The notes beneath the pieces were generated by a model that was given only the letters and a program-made list of their open reading frames with translations, ran no database searches and was not told where the DNA came from. DNA of 64,000 nt from an uncultured Chlorobiaceae bacterium (GTDB lineage Bacteria > Bacteroidota > Chlorobiia > Chlorobiales > Chlorobiaceae). The stretch is taken from assembly GCA_903822595.1 (NCBI GenBank), contig CAIJPS010000083.1, positions 1-64,000 on the forward strand. Reading direction: 5' to 3'. Numbering within the stretch: position 1 is the stretch's first letter; every line of letters begins with the position of its first letter. The translations under genes were made by a program, and so were the position numbers. Of this stretch, positions 56,048 through 64,000 are shown one piece after another.

Positions 56048-57510
56048 GCCAAGCCGCAGTGCGTTTCGGCAACTCACCAATGCTGAGAATGGCTGGCAAA
56101 ACCATCTCCTTCATCGAGTGCGACAAACAGGCCCATCAGATTGCAAACAACCTCTGCCGCAGGGGAATTGATACCGGAGATATAGTCGCGATTGTCGCAC
56201 CAAACAGTCCGGAGATAGTACAACTTCTCCTCGGACTGCTGAAAGCCGGCATCATCGCCGCGCCACTCAACAACCGCTTTCCGGATGAGCGACTCAGCAG
56301 AACTCTTGAAAAACTGCGTCCCCGACTGATAGTCACCGGGGGTAAAGAGAGCCTCACTGGTATCAGTGCAGCAACAATTGCCTCCATTCTTGACCATCCA
56401 TCGCATGGCAAAGAGTGCGGCACAACCCTTGAGGAGAGCGCAAAGACCGACACACCTCCAGCGTTTGAAAAAGTGGAAGCAATGGAACGCCCCGTCACCA
56501 TTATTCACACCTCGGCAAGCTCGGGAGAGGCAAAAGCGGCGGTACACAGCTTTGCCAACCACTGGTACAACGCACTCGGCTCCAATGAAAATATCCCCTT
56601 CGGTGAGGGCGATTGCTGGCTTCTTTCACTGCCACTCTACCACATCGGAGGCTACAGCCTTCTCTTCCGCTCGCTTATCTCCGGCGGAGCCCTTGCCATC
56701 GCAGAACCTGATGAACGTCTCGACCACTCCCTGCAGAACTTCCCGATCTCCCATCTCTCCCTTGTGCCAACACAGCTTTACCGTCTGCTTGCCGACCAAA
56801 AGAGCACTGCCCTGCTCCGCAGGCTGAAAGCTGTTCTGCTCGGCGGCAGTGCGGCGCCAAAATCGCTGATTGAGGAGGCTCTCCGCCAAGATATTCCCCT
56901 TTACCTGAGCTACGGCTCAACCGAGATGGGCTCGCAGATTGCAACCACGCCGGAACCGATACGCACGATCCAGCAAAACAGTGGACAACTCCTGCCTTAC
57001 CGGGAACTGAGTGTTGCAAAGGATGGAGAGCTGCTGGTCAAAGGGCCCTGCCTTTTCCAGGGATACCTCCGGGATGGCGTCATTCAGCCGCAGACCGACA
57101 GGGAGGGGTGGTTCCATACCGACGATATCGGCAGCCTCTCCGAAAAGGGTGAAGTCACGGTACTTGGGCGCAAAGACAACATGTTCATTTCAGGAGGAGA
57201 AAACATCCATCCCGAAGAGATCGAAAGAGCGCTGATGATGATAGAGGGGGTGCTCGAAGCCCTGGTTGTGCCGATACCCGACGACGAATATGGGCAACGG
57301 CCCGTCGCCTTTATTCAGAGCATTGAGGAGGAAAAACCTGATGGGCAGGCAATTATTGAGGCGATGCAGACAATGGTGGGCAAGCTGAAAACTCCCACCC
57401 GCTCTGTACGTGTTGAGCAATGGGTAACCCTGCCGGGCTCACAGAAGAGCGACAGGGCGTGGTACAGAAAAGAGGCCTCAGCCCCGTCTGGCCTTTTTCT
57501 TGAGCCTTAA
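56035..57510 (+). CDS. menE: o-succinylbenzoate-CoA ligase
   Basis: Adenylate-forming ligase that makes OSB-CoA. Motifs: IHTSASSGEAKAAVHSFANH (phosphate-binding loop), LPLYHIGGYSLLFRSLISGG, YLSYGSTEMGSQIATTPEP and the C-terminal hinge GRKDNMFISGGENIHPEEIE. ATG 56035 lies in the overlapping end of menC. The last 33 bases overlap the convergent gene at 57478. Confidence 0.94.
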   Translation: MDIIGQAAVRFGNSPMLRMAGKTISFIECDKQAHQIANNLCRRGIDTGDIVAIVAPNSPEIVQLLLGLLKAGIIAAPLNNRFPDERLSRTLEKLRPRLIVTGGKESLTGISAATIASILDHPSHGKECGTTLEESAKTDTPPAFEKVEAMERPVTIIHTSASSGEAKAAVHSFANHWYNALGSNENIPFGEGDCWLLSLPLYHIGGYSLLFRSLISGGALAIAEPDERLDHSLQNFPISHLSLVPTQLYRLLADQKSTALLRRLKAVLLGGSAAPKSLIEEALRQDIPLYLSYGSTEMGSQIATTPEPIRTIQQNSGQLLPYRELSVAKDGELLVKGPCLFQGYLRDGVIQPQTDREGWFHTDDIGSLSEKGEVTVLGRKDNMFISGGENIHPEEIERALMMIEGVLEALVVPIPDDEYGQRPVAFIQSIEEEKPDGQAIIEAMQTMVGKLKTPTRSVRVEQWVTLPGSQKSDRAWYRKEASAPSGLFLEP

Positions 57511-58023
57511 AACAGCATAAGATCCCCCAAGACCGGCTATGAGGGCATAAAAAGCGCCGAAAACAACCATGTTCATCAGCAAGTCAGAGATGGTAAACTT
57601 GACCGAAGCATGAACCAGTTTTTTAGCCTCAACAAGCATCTGCATCTGATCCTGAAGCTCCGGTTTTCCCTTGGCCACATCAAGCATCCAGTCAATCACA
57701 AGAGAGTAGCTCTCCACTCCCGGTGTATACTTGAAAAGCTCAATGAGAAGAACGCTGACAACCACGGAGAGGATACCTCCGGCCAAGCCGGTAATACATC
57801 CCAGCATAAATGCTTCACTGTAGGGCAATCTCACCTGGAAGCGCATGATGGTCTGATGCAGTGCAACCGCTCCGGCCACAAAAACCCCGACAGGGAGAAG
57901 AATATTCAGCAGGGTCAGATAGGGTACCGTTGTCGTCAAAAGAATGATGGACGCACCCAGCAGAACAGCGTACCGTTTTCCCGAAAGCGGCAAAAGAGAG
58001 TTCTTCACATTTTCAACAGCCAT
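57478..58023 (-). CDS. DUF4199-like membrane protein
   Basis: A 181-residue integral membrane protein with four hydrophobic segments (AVLLGASIILLTTTVPYLTL, ILLPVGVFVAGAVAL, GCITGLAGGILSVVVSVLLI and a C-terminal MNMVVFGAFYALIAGLGG). The charged loop near residue 115 and the RLKKKARRG tail are family-like. No function is established. It is 6 bases downstream of dapB. Confidence 0.72.
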   Translation of the reverse strand: MAVENVKNSLLPLSGKRYAVLLGASIILLTTTVPYLTLLNILLPVGVFVAGAVALHQTIMRFQVRLPYSEAFMLGCITGLAGGILSVVVSVLLIELFKYTPGVESYSLVIDWMLDVAKGKPELQDQMQMLVEAKKLVHASVKFTISDLLMNMVVFGAFYALIAGLGGSYAVLRLKKKARRG

Positions 58024-58029
58024 AATCCT

Positions 58030-58776
58030 TCAGGAAAACTTTTCATTTAAAAAATCATCCATCGTATAAAATCCCGGTTCCGTTTTGTGGCGCAAGGCAA
58101 GCCAGATGGCAGCTTCAACGGCGCCAGAAGCAAACCCTGAGCGGTTTTTGGCCGTATGGGATACAACAATTTCATCAGCATCCGAATCAATAAAGGCGGA
58201 GTGCTTGCCAAAAACAGAGCCAAGCCGCAGAGAGGCAACCTGCAGTTCATCCGCCGCAAGCTTTTTATCATCGGAAAGCTGCCGTACAACACTCTTTTTC
58301 CGGCTGTTGGCCGAAAGAATCATATCCGCCGCACGCAAAGCCGTACCACTTGGAAAATCGGCCTTGGCGGTATGATGCTGTTCGGCAAAAGCGATATCAA
58401 ACTCCCCGAAAGGTGCGATAAGCCGAGCAGCTTCACGCACTGTCCTCAGAAAAATGTTCACCCCGAGAGAAAAATTGGCTGAATAGAGCAATGATCCACC
58501 CGTATCGGATACCATCTTTTTGACCTCATCCCTGAGATCATCCCATCCGGTGGTGCCCACAACAATCGGAACGCCCGACGCAAGCATAGCCGGAAGATTG
58601 GCGAGAAATGCCTCCTTGACCGTAAAGTCGATGATGGCATCACTTCCCTGAAAAAGGTCAGGAGTAATGACCGTATCAATATCGAGAACGGCAGCAGTTT
58701 CATGACAGCCCGACCGGGCAATCACCAACGCGACCTGCTGGCCCATTCTCCCGTTTCCAACAAGGGTAAACCTCAT
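58030..58776 (-). CDS. dapB: 4-hydroxy-tetrahydrodipicolinate reductase
   Basis: Reduces the cyclic intermediate in lysine and diaminopimelate synthesis. The nucleotide-binding loop is [18 protein letters not shown], with VVGTTGWDD and [16 protein letters not shown] (substrate loop), [20 protein letters not shown] (catalytic His) and [18 protein letters not shown] at the end. Length 248 is normal. It belongs to the parA-parB-dapB reverse-strand run. Confidence 0.95.
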   Translation of the reverse strand: MRFTLVGNGRMGQQVALVIARSGCHETAAVLDIDTVITPDLFQGSDAIIDFTVKEAFLANLPAMLASGVPIVVGTTGWDDLRDEVKKMVSDTGGSLLYSANFSLGVNIFLRTVREAARLIAPFGEFDIAFAEQHHTAKADFPSGTALRAADMILSANSRKKSVVRQLSDDKKLAADELQVASLRLGSVFGKHSAFIDSDADEIVVSHTAKNRSGFASGAVEAAIWLALRHKTEPGFYTMDDFLNEKFS

Positions 58777-58838
58777 GATTCTTGTTTATTGCTTATGAGT
58801 GGACTTTTAACTGCAAAGCGGAATGTTCAAAGGAGAGC

Positions 58839-59729
58839 TCAATCGCGGCGTATCAGTTCAAGAAGTCTTTCAAGATCATCATTTGAGAAATACTGGATAT
58901 GAATCTCCCCTTTTCCTCCCTTTTTTTCAACGATACGAACCTTTGTTGCAAGGTTATTTCGCAAAAGTGCCTCAAGCTCGGTAAGGCGTGAAGAGCGCTC
59001 CGAAGAGGTCGCAGGAAGAGGTTTTGACTGCTCCTTGAACATGCGGTTCACCAGCGCCTCTGTCTGACGGACGGAGAGCTGATGGTTGAGAATCTGTTTC
59101 CAGACCTTCAACTGCTGCTGTTCACCGGGAAGATTGACCAGTGCCCGTGCATGACCTGAAGAGATTTCACGACTCCTGATGCTGTCCTGAATCTGTAGCG
59201 GAAGCTTGAGCAGACGGAGAAAATTGCTGACCGTTGAGCGGTTTTTGCCCACCTTCTTCGCTATCTCCTCCTGCGTGAGGCTGCACTTCGTTGTCAGGCT
59301 TTTCAGAGCCAGCGCCACCTCAATGGCATTAAGATCCTCTCGCTGAATATTTTCGATAAGGGCCAGTTCGAGCTTGCTTGAATCGTCATGCGCCTCAATG
59401 ACATAAGCCGGAATAAACTTGAAACCGGCCAGCGTGACTGCCCTGAGCCGCCGCTCTCCACTGATGAGTTGGTAGCCTTCACCCTCCCGGCACACCGTAA
59501 CCGGCTGGATAACCCCGTTTTCGATAATAGAGTTTTTCAGCTCTTCAAGAGCCGTTTCATCAAATTCCTTGCGGGGCTGAAACGGATTTACACCTATTTT
59601 CTCAATCGGCAGACTGCCGATCGTTCCGTCCTGGGCAAGTTCCTCAGCCTCATCCTTCGAAATGGAAACAAATCCCTCGTCCGGCATAAGTGCTTTCAGA
59701 CCACGTCCCAATGCTGTTTTTTTAGGCAT
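58839..59729 (-). CDS. parB: Chromosome partitioning protein ParB
   Basis: CTP-dependent clamp that loads at parS sites near the origin. The N-terminal ParB/Srx fold has EFDETALEELKNSIIENGVI, LISGERRLRAVTLAGFKFI (GERRxRA CTP loop) and ALIENIQREDLNAIEVALAL; an HTH (LTQEEIAKKVGKNRSTVSNF) and C-terminal dimerisation domain follow. ATG 59729 (MPKKTALGRGLKALMP) is the family start; an ATG three codons upstream is possible. Confidence 0.95.
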   Translation of the reverse strand: MPKKTALGRGLKALMPDEGFVSISKDEAEELAQDGTIGSLPIEKIGVNPFQPRKEFDETALEELKNSIIENGVIQPVTVCREGEGYQLISGERRLRAVTLAGFKFIPAYVIEAHDDSSKLELALIENIQREDLNAIEVALALKSLTTKCSLTQEEIAKKVGKNRSTVSNFLRLLKLPLQIQDSIRSREISSGHARALVNLPGEQQQLKVWKQILNHQLSVRQTEALVNRMFKEQSKPLPATSSERSSRLTELEALLRNNLATKVRIVEKKGGKGEIHIQYFSNDDLERLLELIRRD

Positions 59730-59753
59730 ATCACCCATCAGCTCACCGGTCAG

Positions 59754-60551
59754 CTACGGCTGACTAACTTTAAATTTTTTAATATTGCCATCCCGCTCAA
59801 AAATTTCCTGGGCCAAATCGAGATAATCTTTCGACCCGATACACTGGGCATCATAAAGCAGGGCAGGCTTGCCATGACTCGGCGCTTCGGAGAGCCGGAC
59901 ATTCCGCCGAATATAGGTTTTGTAAACCTTCTCCTTGAAAAACTTCTTCACCTCTTCAGCCACCTGCGATGCAAGACGAAGCCGGGCATCATACATGGTC
60001 ACCAGAACCCCTTCAATTTCGAGTTTCGGATTGAGATGTTTGCGAACGATACTGATGGTATTGAGCAGTTTCCCGAGCCCCTCAAGCGCATAATATTCAG
60101 CCTGAACCGGTATCAGCACGGAATCTGCCGCCGTAAGCGAATTAAGCGTGATCAGCCCCAGCGAAGGCGGGCAATCGATAATAATGTAGTCGTAAAGGTC
60201 GCGAACACCCTTGAGCGCCTTCTGCATAACATACTCGCGCTCTTTCATGTTCACCAGCTCAACCTCCATCCCGACAAGATTGACATTGGAAGGAAGCACA
60301 TCAAGATACTCCAGACTGGAGGACTTGATCGCATCCTGTATATTGCCACCCTTTACCATCACCTGGTAAAAAGTATTATCAATCTCATCGCCTATCTCAA
60401 GTCCGAAACCAGACGTAGCATTGGCCTGCGGATCGATATCGATAAGCAATGTTTTGAACTCAGAAATAGCAATTGAGGCCGCTATATTGACGGAAGTGGT
60501 GGTTTTTCCAACCCCTCCCTTCTGGTTTGCAATCGCAATAACTCTGCCCAT
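59754..60551 (-). CDS. parA: Chromosome partitioning ATPase ParA/Soj
   Basis: Walker-type ATPase that partners ParB. It has the deviant Walker [17 protein letters not shown], Walker A' [18 protein letters not shown] and [20 protein letters not shown]; 265 residues is typical. It is the first gene of the run, with parB starting about 25 bases after its stop. Confidence 0.95.
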   Translation of the reverse strand: MGRVIAIANQKGGVGKTTTSVNIAASIAISEFKTLLIDIDPQANATSGFGLEIGDEIDNTFYQVMVKGGNIQDAIKSSSLEYLDVLPSNVNLVGMEVELVNMKEREYVMQKALKGVRDLYDYIIIDCPPSLGLITLNSLTAADSVLIPVQAEYYALEGLGKLLNTISIVRKHLNPKLEIEGVLVTMYDARLRLASQVAEEVKKFFKEKVYKTYIRRNVRLSEAPSHGKPALLYDAQCIGSKDYLDLAQEIFERDGNIKKFKVSQP

Positions 60552-60646
60552 GTACTAACCAGGGAAATTTACAGCAGTTGAAGTTAAATCATGACTTACT
60601 ACATTATAATACTTACATGAACCATTACAAATTATAATTTTGCTCC

Positions 60647-60745
60647 ATGGAGCGGCTGGAAAAACAATTCTTTGAACAACCAACCCTTGAACTTGCCGAA
60701 AGAGTACTCGGAAAAATCTTTGTACGCAAGGTTACACAAATGTAA
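60647..60745 (+). pseudogene. Remnant of 3-methyladenine DNA glycosylase
   Basis: A 32-codon frame starting at ATG 60647 reads, after MERLEKQ, FFEQPTLELAERVLGKIFV, then RKVTQM and a stop. This is the start of the AAG/Mpg glycosylase family, which normally continues with a SGRIVETEAYLG-like segment and about 190 residues. The following frames show no similarity, so only about 28 residues survive. It lies between parA and mgtE. Confidence 0.75.
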
Positions 60746-60850
60746 AAAAAGAGCGGCGTATATTGGAAAGTTGCAAAAAATAACTCTTTTTGAGGCTTGG
60801 CCGTACTGTCTGAAAGCCGCCGTAACCCAGAGACTAAACCCGCTCAGCTC

Positions 60851-62233
60851 ATGCTCGGAACCTCACTCTTGCCGGAAATCAGGGAGCTGATCGAGCAACG
60901 CAACTTCAGTGCCCTGCAAAGAATTTTCAACGACTGGTTGCCGGTTGACCTCGCAGAGCTCATTTCCGAACTTCCTGAAAACGAGCAGGCCGTCCTGTTC
61001 CGGTTGCTGCCAAAGGATCTGGCGACCGAAACGTTTGAATATCTTGACTTTGACTCCCAGCAAAACCTGCTGACCGCGCTCACAAAAAAGCATGTTACCC
61101 ACATCCTCAACAGCATGTCGGCCGATGACCGTACCGCTCTGCTTGAGGAACTTCCAGGTACCGTGGTACAAGAGCTGCTGAAGCTGCTCTCCTTCAAAGA
61201 GTTCAAGATTGCCAAAACCCTGCTCGCCTACGGCGAAGGAAGCGTTGGGCGCCTCATGTCCCCCGACTACCTTAGCGTCAAGAAAGACTGGGATATCAAC
61301 CAGGTTCTCGACCACATCCGCACTTACGGCCATGAGAGCGAAACCCTGAACGTCATCTATGTCGTTGACGACAACGGCAAGTTGAAGGGAGAGCTGCTGG
61401 CAAGAACGCTCCTGCTCTCCACACCTGAAAAAACGGTGAGTGAGATCATTGCCGAAGAGAAAATCATAACCCTTACCGCCTCACAAGATCAGGCAGATGC
61501 ACTCGAAGCCTTCAAGCGATACGACAGCGTCGCGCTGCCGGTTGTCGATTCAAACGGCTACCTGATCGGGGTCGTAACGGTTGACGACATGCTTGACGTT
61601 GCAGAAGAGGAAGAGACCGAAGACATCCAGAAATTCGGCGGTATCGAAGCGCTCGAAGAGCCCTACATCGACCTCCCGATACCCCAATTGATCAAAAAAC
61701 GGGCCGTCTGGCTGGTCATTCTCTTTGTTGGCGAGATGCTGACCGCCTCGGCCATGGCCTTTTTTCAGGACGAGATGGCCAAAGCAATCGTACTGGCTAC
61801 CTTCATCCCGCTCATCATGTCAAGCGGAGGCAACTCCGGCTCACAGGCAGCCTCGCTCATCATCCGCTCACTCTCACTCGGCGAGATAACCATCCGCGAC
61901 TGGTGGAAAGTGATGCGCCGCGAACTCATTTCAGGACTGGCGCTTGGCTGCATTCTCGGCGCTATCGGCGTCCTCAGGGTGCTCATCTGGGCATCAGTTC
62001 TCGGCCATTTAAACACCCAATGGCTCTACATCTCCTTTACCATTGGGCTCTCTCTGATCGGTATTGTTATGTTCGGAACACTCACCGGATCGATGCTCCC
62101 CCTGCTGCTGAAGCGGCTCGGCCTCGACCCGGCGGTCTCCTCGGCACCCTTTGTTGCAACACTTGTCGATGTAACCGGTATTGTCATCTACTTCAGCGTC
62201 GCATCACTTCTTCTGGGCGGGATACTTCTCTGA
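60851..62233 (+). CDS. mgtE: Magnesium transporter MgtE
   Basis: A channel for Mg2+ gated by cytoplasmic Mg2+. The N-terminal MgtE domain ([20 protein letters not shown]) and CBS pair ([20 protein letters not shown], then [20 protein letters not shown]) are followed by five transmembrane segments with the pore signature [20 protein letters not shown]. The likely start is ATG 60851 ([11 protein letters not shown]); a TTG at 60797 gives an 18-residue longer protein. Length is normal (461-479). Confidence 0.92.
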   Translation: MLGTSLLPEIRELIEQRNFSALQRIFNDWLPVDLAELISELPENEQAVLFRLLPKDLATETFEYLDFDSQQNLLTALTKKHVTHILNSMSADDRTALLEELPGTVVQELLKLLSFKEFKIAKTLLAYGEGSVGRLMSPDYLSVKKDWDINQVLDHIRTYGHESETLNVIYVVDDNGKLKGELLARTLLLSTPEKTVSEIIAEEKIITLTASQDQADALEAFKRYDSVALPVVDSNGYLIGVVTVDDMLDVAEEEETEDIQKFGGIEALEEPYIDLPIPQLIKKRAVWLVILFVGEMLTASAMAFFQDEMAKAIVLATFIPLIMSSGGNSGSQAASLIIRSLSLGEITIRDWWKVMRRELISGLALGCILGAIGVLRVLIWASVLGHLNTQWLYISFTIGLSLIGIVMFGTLTGSMLPLLLKRLGLDPAVSSAPFVATLVDVTGIVIYFSVASLLLGGILL

Positions 62234-62250
62234 AAAAACAGCTTGATCGT

Positions 62251-63888
62251 ATGGAACAGGAACGCGAATCACTCGAATTTGACATTGTCTATGTCGGCGC
62301 AGGCCCGGCAAACCTCGCCTCCGCCATCCACCTCCAGCATCTGATCAAGCGCCACAACGCCCAATCAGCCAATCCTCTGGAGCCCTCCATAGCCGTTATC
62401 GAGAAAGGACGATACACCGGTGCCCACCTGCTCTCAGGCGCTCTGCTTGACCCGAGAGCCCTCGATGAATTTTTTCCCGACTATCGCAAGCAAGGCTGCC
62501 CGATTGAAGCTACGGTCACAAAGGAAACACTCTCGTTGCTGCAAAGTAAACGGAAATTCCCGATTCCCTTTCTCCCCGAAACATTCAGCAACAAAAATTC
62601 GCTGCTCGTCTCGCTCAGCCGCCTCGGAGCATGGATGGCTGAAAAAGCAGAAGCGGAAGGAGTACAGCTTTTCGACAACACCGCCGCATCAGCACCCTTT
62701 ATCGAAAACGGCAGACTTGCAGGCATCATTACTGACGACAAGGGGCTCGACCGGGAAAGAAACGCCAAAGCCAACTTTGAACCGGGGCTTCTGCTCAAAA
62801 GCAACGTTACGGTGATCGGAGAAGGCTCCGACGGCTCACTCTTCCGCCAACTCTCTTCACTCTTTCTTTCAGAGAACCCCGGGCAGCGCTACGAAACCGG
62901 GGTAAAAGAGACCTGGCGGATAACGGAAGGGCGCCTCAAGGCCGGAGAGGTGCACCAGTTTTTCGGCTACCCTCTGTCAGCGGAAAGCTACGGCGGCGGA
63001 TGGCTCTACGCCTTCTCCCCGACACTCATCTCCATCGGATTCATCTCCTCATTGGGGCCCGATTCGCCCCTGTGTGACCCCCATCTCAACCTCCAGCGCT
63101 TCAAACTTCACCCGCAGCTTGCAAAAATCCTCATCGGAGGAACAATGGTTGAAGCAGGAGCAAGAACCATCAGCTCCGGTGGCCTTGACGCCATGCCGCA
63201 GCTCCACGGGCCAGGCTTTCTCGTCACCGGCGAATCAGCCGGGATGGTCAACATGCAGCGACACAAAGGGATACACCTCGCCATGAAGTCCGGCCTCCTT
63301 GCCGCAGAAACCCTCTTTGATGCGCTGCTGCACGATGATTTTTCAACCGAACGGCTGAAAGGCTACAGTGAGCGGTTCAGAAACTCATGGGCCTTCGAAG
63401 AGCTGCACGCCGCCCGGAACTACCGCAAAGCCTTCGATAAAGGGCTCTATGCCGGACTCGTTCAGGCAGGCCTTCAGCTCAGCTTTCCCGGCCTCTCCCT
63501 CACCGCCAAAGCAGAGCCGAAAAAGCAGAAAAAGCTTGTTGATGGCGAAGAGACGTTCAGGCCGGATGGCCAGCTCACCTTCAGCAAAGAGCGGAGCCTC
63601 TTCAATTCAGGCGTCATGCACGAAGAGAACCAGCCCTGCCACCTGCGCATCAAACCGGAAGATATCGCAGCGATCTGCCTGAAAAAATGCCTTGTGGAGT
63701 TCGGCAACCCCTGCAAGCACTTCTGCCCCGCAACAGTCTACGAAATCACCACCGAACCCCTTCTGGCGCTCAAACTCAACCCCTCCAACTGCCTCCACTG
63801 CAAAACCTGCGAAGTAGCCGACCCCTACGGCATCATCACCTGGACAACACCCGAAGGCGGCGGCGGACCGGGGTACAAACTAAGCTAA
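62251..63888 (+). CDS. Electron transfer flavoprotein-quinone oxidoreductase
   Basis: FAD and 4Fe-4S enzyme that passes electrons from reduced ETF to the quinone pool. The N-terminal FAD site is VYVGAGPANLASAIHLQHLI; IEKGRYTGAHLLSGALLDPR and TISSGGLDAMPQLHGPGFLV lie in the middle; the C-terminal cluster domain has CPATVYE and CLHCKTCEVADPYGIITW. ATG 62251 (MEQERESLEFDIVYV) is used; the frame is open upstream inside mgtE. It may be cotranscribed with mgtE (17 bases apart). Confidence 0.88.
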   Translation: MEQERESLEFDIVYVGAGPANLASAIHLQHLIKRHNAQSANPLEPSIAVIEKGRYTGAHLLSGALLDPRALDEFFPDYRKQGCPIEATVTKETLSLLQSKRKFPIPFLPETFSNKNSLLVSLSRLGAWMAEKAEAEGVQLFDNTAASAPFIENGRLAGIITDDKGLDRERNAKANFEPGLLLKSNVTVIGEGSDGSLFRQLSSLFLSENPGQRYETGVKETWRITEGRLKAGEVHQFFGYPLSAESYGGGWLYAFSPTLISIGFISSLGPDSPLCDPHLNLQRFKLHPQLAKILIGGTMVEAGARTISSGGLDAMPQLHGPGFLVTGESAGMVNMQRHKGIHLAMKSGLLAAETLFDALLHDDFSTERLKGYSERFRNSWAFEELHAARNYRKAFDKGLYAGLVQAGLQLSFPGLSLTAKAEPKKQKKLVDGEETFRPDGQLTFSKERSLFNSGVMHEENQPCHLRIKPEDIAAICLKKCLVEFGNPCKHFCPATVYEITTEPLLALKLNPSNCLHCKTCEVADPYGIITWTTPEGGGGPGYKLS

Positions 63889-64000
63889 AAACAAACCTCA
63901 ACAACAGTCATCGAGAGAGATACTCTTTACACCGGCTTTGGTACTGAATGAAAAAAATCTGTTATCTTGATTGAGAAAAGTACCTTGATCCTTATGACCA
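63889..64000. other. Window end, no gene seen
   Basis: 112 bases after the ETF-quinone oxidoreductase stop with no credible coding frame; a promoter for a gene beyond the window may lie here. Confidence 0.4.

Noticed and set aside
58776-60800. parS sites near parA-parB
   Set aside because: No 16-base TGTTNCACGTGAAACA-like palindrome was found in this part of the window.
61903-62250. N-terminal extension of the ETF-quinone oxidoreductase frame
   Set aside because: It lies inside mgtE and reads as low-complexity shadow sequence; the FAD-binding domain begins right after ATG 62251.
1-64000. CRISPR array
   Set aside because: The only dispersed repeats seen are the REP palindromes at 44.4-45.1 kb, which have no regular spacers, and no cas genes are present.

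Overview
The window is chromosomal DNA of a green sulfur bacterium (Chlorobiaceae, probably the Chlorobium/Pelodictyon group). The main evidence is bchY (bacteriochlorophyll a synthesis), a complete menaquinone gene set, bacillithiol synthesis (bshC), a Chlorobi/Bacteroidetes-type HU-SPOR protein and a short primary sigma factor. The genus is an inference from gene content; no rRNA is present to confirm it.

Layout. 1-2.1 kb: a truncated group II intron (reverse strand) beside a gene fragment. 2.2-25.2 kb: housekeeping genes (rpoD, valS, clpP, thyX, accD, a patatin-BamA type outer-membrane protein, surE, bshC, a COG2522-type regulator, a LOG protein, trpG/pabA, a GlmU-like protein, a lipid kinase, a PEGA lipoprotein, a LuxR-like HTH protein, an aldehyde dehydrogenase, rsgA, recG, rpmE, frr). 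25.3-31.5 kb: accessory block with a NotI-like restriction enzyme, a Dam-class methylase, a remnant of a diversity-generating retroelement (DGR) avd gene, and a two-gene surface system: an invasin-like beta-barrel and an Ig-domain adhesin that ends in a DGR-type variable lectin domain. 31.7-44.4 kb: bchY, HU-SPOR, xseA, kdsB, yggU, gatC, gltA, tRNA-Asp, an OmpA protein, an NYN protein, a metal-binding protein, a TPR lipoprotein, menF and menD. 44.4-53.3 kb: an island with a REP/RAYT unit and a three-gene probable conflict operon on the opposite strand. 53.3-57.5 kb: menH, menB, menC, menE. 57.5-64 kb: DUF4199-like protein, dapB, parB, parA, a 3-methyladenine glycosylase remnant, mgtE and an ETF-quinone oxidoreductase.

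The most unusual content is the island that splits the menaquinone operon. It encodes a nitrilase-fold protein, a winged-helix regulator overlapping the next gene by four bases, and a 1932-residue protein. That protein carries a KGGVGR ParA-like ATPase, an Mrr-like nuclease domain, a NACHT NTPase, a DUF4062 domain, a second NACHT NTPase and a C-terminal formylglycine-generating-enzyme (FGE) fold. The end of the FGE domain has the codon pattern expected of a DGR variable repeat. Together with the adhesin at 27.3 kb, the window holds two candidate DGR targets of different fold, but no DGR reverse transcriptase or template repeat. Any diversification would therefore have to be driven from elsewhere in the genome, or has ceased.
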